The notes under the pieces: model-generated
Told to the model about the DNA's origin: nothing
Databases searched by the model: none
The model's input: only the letters and a program-made list of their open reading frames with translations
Shown here: positions 14,424 through 16,326 of the stretch, one piece after another
Position numbering within the stretch: the stretch's first letter is position 1
Layout: each line of letters opens with the position of its first letter
Position numbers and translations under genes: made by a program
From: Planctomycetaceae bacterium
GTDB taxonomy: Bacteria > Planctomycetota > Planctomycetia > Pirellulales > Pirellulaceae
Direction of reading: 5' to 3'
Length of the DNA stretch: 16,326 nt
NCBI GenBank assembly: GCA_018658605.1
Contig: JABHUV010000314.1
Coordinates: forward strand, 1 to 16,326

Positions 14424-14729
14424 TTTAATGACTCCTTAAATTTCGAAAAATCCTACCGCCAACATGCGATAACTTTAGTTTAATCATAACTTATGTATAG
14501 GCATAAACAATTCATACCACAAATAATCAATTCACCTAAAAGCGAACCCCAACGCTGGCAAATGGCACATTTGTATTATTCTTGCTATTTGTCCATGTGG
14601 TATGTTAAAAACACCGCTGTATCTAAAAAGTGTCATCGCATATTAATAAAATCCGCTACTTTTTAGCGACTGCGGAGTTTATAACACACATATCTGATCT
14701 CTTCGCAACACATACTTCACGCACATTCC
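14424..14729. other. Intergenic region of 306 nt between two divergent operons
   Basis: It holds the promoters for both the minus-strand four-gene operon and the plus-strand propeller gene. On the minus side I see a ribosome binding site (14432-14437) and a possible promoter (14483-14510). On the plus side TATAAC at 14680-14685 is a weak -10 candidate without a good -35. A small hairpin CGCTA-CTTTT-TAGCG lies at 14654-14668 in the plus leader. No gene or RNA is apparent. Confidence 0.6.
14483..14510 (-). promoter_or_regulatory. Possible promoter of the four-gene operon
   Basis: On the minus strand TATGAT (14483-14488) matches the -10 consensus at five of six positions. TTGTTT (14505-14510) is a candidate -35 (three of six), with a 16-nt spacer. 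Transcription would start near 14476, leaving a leader of about 53 nt that contains the AAGGAG ribosome binding site. This is a motif match only. Confidence 0.35.
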
Positions 14730-16028
14730 ATGATACGTCTTTTTTTTTACTTTCTAGTGATCGGCAATTTCTTGATTGCCGCGCAAACACCCCATGTTTG
14801 CGCACAACAGACCAATAATGTATTGCGATTCCGAGGTACCGATGGCAGCGGAAGTAATGCCAACGTCAATATTCCAACCGAGTGGTCGGCGCAATCCAAC
14901 TTGAAATGGAAAGCAGAATTGCCAGGTGCCGGATCCTCGACACCCATAGTTGTCGGTGACCGTGTCTATGTTACCTGCTATTCCGGTTATGGCACGGATC
15001 TCAACTCCACGGGAACCCAAAAATCACTGGCACGCCATCTGATTGCGTTAGACCTAAATACTGGCAAAGAAATTTGGAAAGCTAGCGTGGCAAACACTTC
15101 CACGGAAGATCAGTTTCAAGGATTTCTTACAGAACATGGCTACGCTACGAGCACTCCAACTTCAGACGGTGAGAATATCTACGCGTTTTTTGGTAAGTCC
15201 GGCGTGTTTGCTTTTGACAAGCAAGGTAAACAACTATGGAAGACCAGTGTGGGCACAGAATCGGGTTCGCGACACTGGGGATCGTCCGCAAGTTTAATTG
15301 GGTATAAGAACTTAATCATCGTCAACGCAGCTGATGAAAGTCAGACAATTTATGGATTGAATCGGCAAACAGGTGCCGTAGTCTGGAAGGCTGAAGCCGC
15401 CGGACTCGAAAACACTTTTTGCACTCCACTGCTTATTCCAATAGGTGACCGCATAGAATTAGTTATTGCAGTACCGTGGGAAATCTGGGGACTTGACCCT
15501 GAAACCGGTAAATTGCTGTGGTATGTCGAAACCGATCTCGACAGCAATGTTTGTCCCAGCGTTGTCGCAAAAGACGGAATCGTTTATGCCATGGGGGGTC
15601 GAACAGGCGGAAGTATAGCAGTACGTGCCGGCGGCAAAGGAGATGTTGCCAAATCGCATGTGCTCTGGAAAGGAACAGCAACTTCATACGTTCCTTCTCC
15701 CGTTATCCACAAAGACCGTTTGTACTGGGTCAACGATCGAGGGATTGCTTTATGTGTCAACGCTAAGACCGGTGAATTAGTTTATCAAGAGCGTATTACA
15801 GCAAGTGGCACAGGCCGATTGTTTTATGCGTCCGTCGCACTCATCAACGAACAATTGTACGCTGTCAGTCGCCACGGTGGTACAGTTATATATAAAACTG
15901 GCGACAAATTTACGCAAATCACGAATAACAAACACTTGGATGATACAGCATTTAATGCAAGCCCAGTCATCACTGGGAATCATTTATTGCTAAGATCCAA
16001 TAGTCACATTTACTGTATTTCACAATAA
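14730..16028 (+). CDS. Secreted PQQ-like beta-propeller protein
   Basis: A 432-residue protein. Residues 1-25 are a signal peptide (hydrophobic RLFFYFLVIGNFLIAA, cleavage near VCA-QQ). The rest is a PQQ-type (BamB-like) propeller with repeated 'x-LDxxTGKxxW' blade motifs: ALDLNTGKEIWKAS (106-119), AFDKQGKQLWKTS (161-173), GLNRQTGAVVWKAE (209-222), GLDPETGKLLWYVE (254-267), then a CVNAKTGELVYQE blade near the C-terminus. The opening FRGTDGSGSN is typical of planctomycete members. These proteins bind partners or, in the dehydrogenases, the PQQ cofactor; there is no dehydrogenase vicinal disulfide visible here, so a structural or binding role is more likely. No Shine-Dalgarno is visible before the ATG. 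An EF-hand gene follows 43 nt later, probably on the same transcript. Confidence 0.88.
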   Translation: MIRLFFYFLVIGNFLIAAQTPHVCAQQTNNVLRFRGTDGSGSNANVNIPTEWSAQSNLKWKAELPGAGSSTPIVVGDRVYVTCYSGYGTDLNSTGTQKSLARHLIALDLNTGKEIWKASVANTSTEDQFQGFLTEHGYATSTPTSDGENIYAFFGKSGVFAFDKQGKQLWKTSVGTESGSRHWGSSASLIGYKNLIIVNAADESQTIYGLNRQTGAVVWKAEAAGLENTFCTPLLIPIGDRIELVIAVPWEIWGLDPETGKLLWYVETDLDSNVCPSVVAKDGIVYAMGGRTGGSIAVRAGGKGDVAKSHVLWKGTATSYVPSPVIHKDRLYWVNDRGIALCVNAKTGELVYQERITASGTGRLFYASVALINEQLYAVSRHGGTVIYKTGDKFTQITNNKHLDDTAFNASPVITGNHLLLRSNSHIYCISQ

Positions 16029-16071
16029 ATAACAGGGGCCATATTACTTACGAATTTGGAGAAGAGAGAAA

Positions 16072-16326
16072 ATGAAAATTAAAGCCATATTAAGCACTTT
16101 GACAATCGCTGCGTTCCTCGCAGCAACAGCGCAGACTGTTTCTGCTCAACAACCCGAACGTCCACAGGGACAGCAAGCACAAAGGCCACAAGGCGGTCCG
16201 GCTGACTTCATTGAACGAATCAAAGGATTTGATCAAAACAACGATGGTAAAATCACCAAGGATGAAATGCCTGAACGAATGCAAGCAATGATTGAGCGTC
16301 TTGATACTAATAAAGACGGAGCGATC
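16072..16326 (+). CDS. Secreted EF-hand calcium-binding protein, 3' end cut by the window
   Basis: The first 85 residues are visible and the frame is open at the window end. ATG 16072 is preceded by a purine-rich GGAGAAGAGAGAAA ribosome binding site. Residues 1-25 are a Sec signal (KIK, hydrophobic core, cleavage near VSA-QQ). A Gln/Pro/Arg/Gly-rich linker spans 26-43. The first EF-hand loop is complete: Asp54, Asn56, Asp58-Gly59, Ile61 and Glu65 fit the 12-residue calcium loop. A second loop begins at Asp78, Asn80, Asp82-Gly83, Ile85 and is cut by the window edge. Such short Gln-rich EF-hand proteins are common in planctomycetes. It is probably co-transcribed with the PQQ-like propeller gene. 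Confidence 0.88.
   Translation, partial: MKIKAILSTLTIAAFLAATAQTVSAQQPERPQGQQAQRPQGGPADFIERIKGFDQNNDGKITKDEMPERMQAMIERLDTNKDGAI

Overview
The window looks like chromosome from a planctomycete, most likely Pirellulales-like. The evidence is family content. There are two DUF1501 proteins, one with an intact Tat-type N-terminus. There is also a DUF1549/DUF1553 (PSCyt2/PSD1) cytochrome-like protein, a stand-alone HisA-related protein, a secreted PQQ-type propeller, a secreted EF-hand protein, a transthyretin-like lipoprotein and a membrane-anchored alpha/alpha-toroid protein. This combination is characteristic of Planctomycetes. Base composition is moderate to AT-leaning. I see no tRNA, rRNA, CRISPR array, insertion sequence or phage gene, and nothing that marks a foreign island.

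Layout. 1-1326 (+): 3' part of a DUF1501 gene cut by the window edge. 1527-2903 (+): secreted trypsin-like serine protease with a long acidic linker and a C-terminal membrane segment, preceded by a hairpin that ends 5 nt before its start codon. 2908-3705 (-): HisA-like protein, convergent with the protease, only 4 nt between the stop codons. 3777-5381 (-): TonB-like anchor fused to an alpha/alpha toroid. 5382-5880: AT-rich gap with no convincing gene. 5881-6039 (+): ribosomal protein L33 (rpmG), a small gene with a clear Shine-Dalgarno and a strong terminator at 6171-6203. 6287-8032 (+): recJ exonuclease. 8040-8162 (-): a possible tiny gene broken by one in-frame stop. 8198-8234: terminator hairpin. 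8263-8799 (-): lipoprotein. 9038-14423 (-): a compact four-gene operon, read in the order thioredoxin-fold protein without cysteine, DUF1549/DUF1553 protein, DUF1501 protein, WD40 propeller. 14730-16326 (+): a divergent pair, a PQQ-type propeller followed by an EF-hand protein cut by the window end.

How the genes relate. Most products carry export signals (Sec, Tat or lipobox) and would act in the periplasm or at the membranes. The four-gene minus-strand operon has intergenic gaps of 3, 1 and 15 nt, so its products are probably made together. Its DUF1549/DUF1553 member has two possible haem c attachment motifs. The biochemical role of these planctomycete families is not established. recJ and rpmG are ordinary housekeeping genes. 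I found no clearly new defence or mobile system. The best leads are the TonB-type SxxxH motif in the toroid protein, the cysteine-free thioredoxin-like protein heading the operon, the doubly anchored acidic protease with its leader hairpin, and the broken tiny gene beside recJ.
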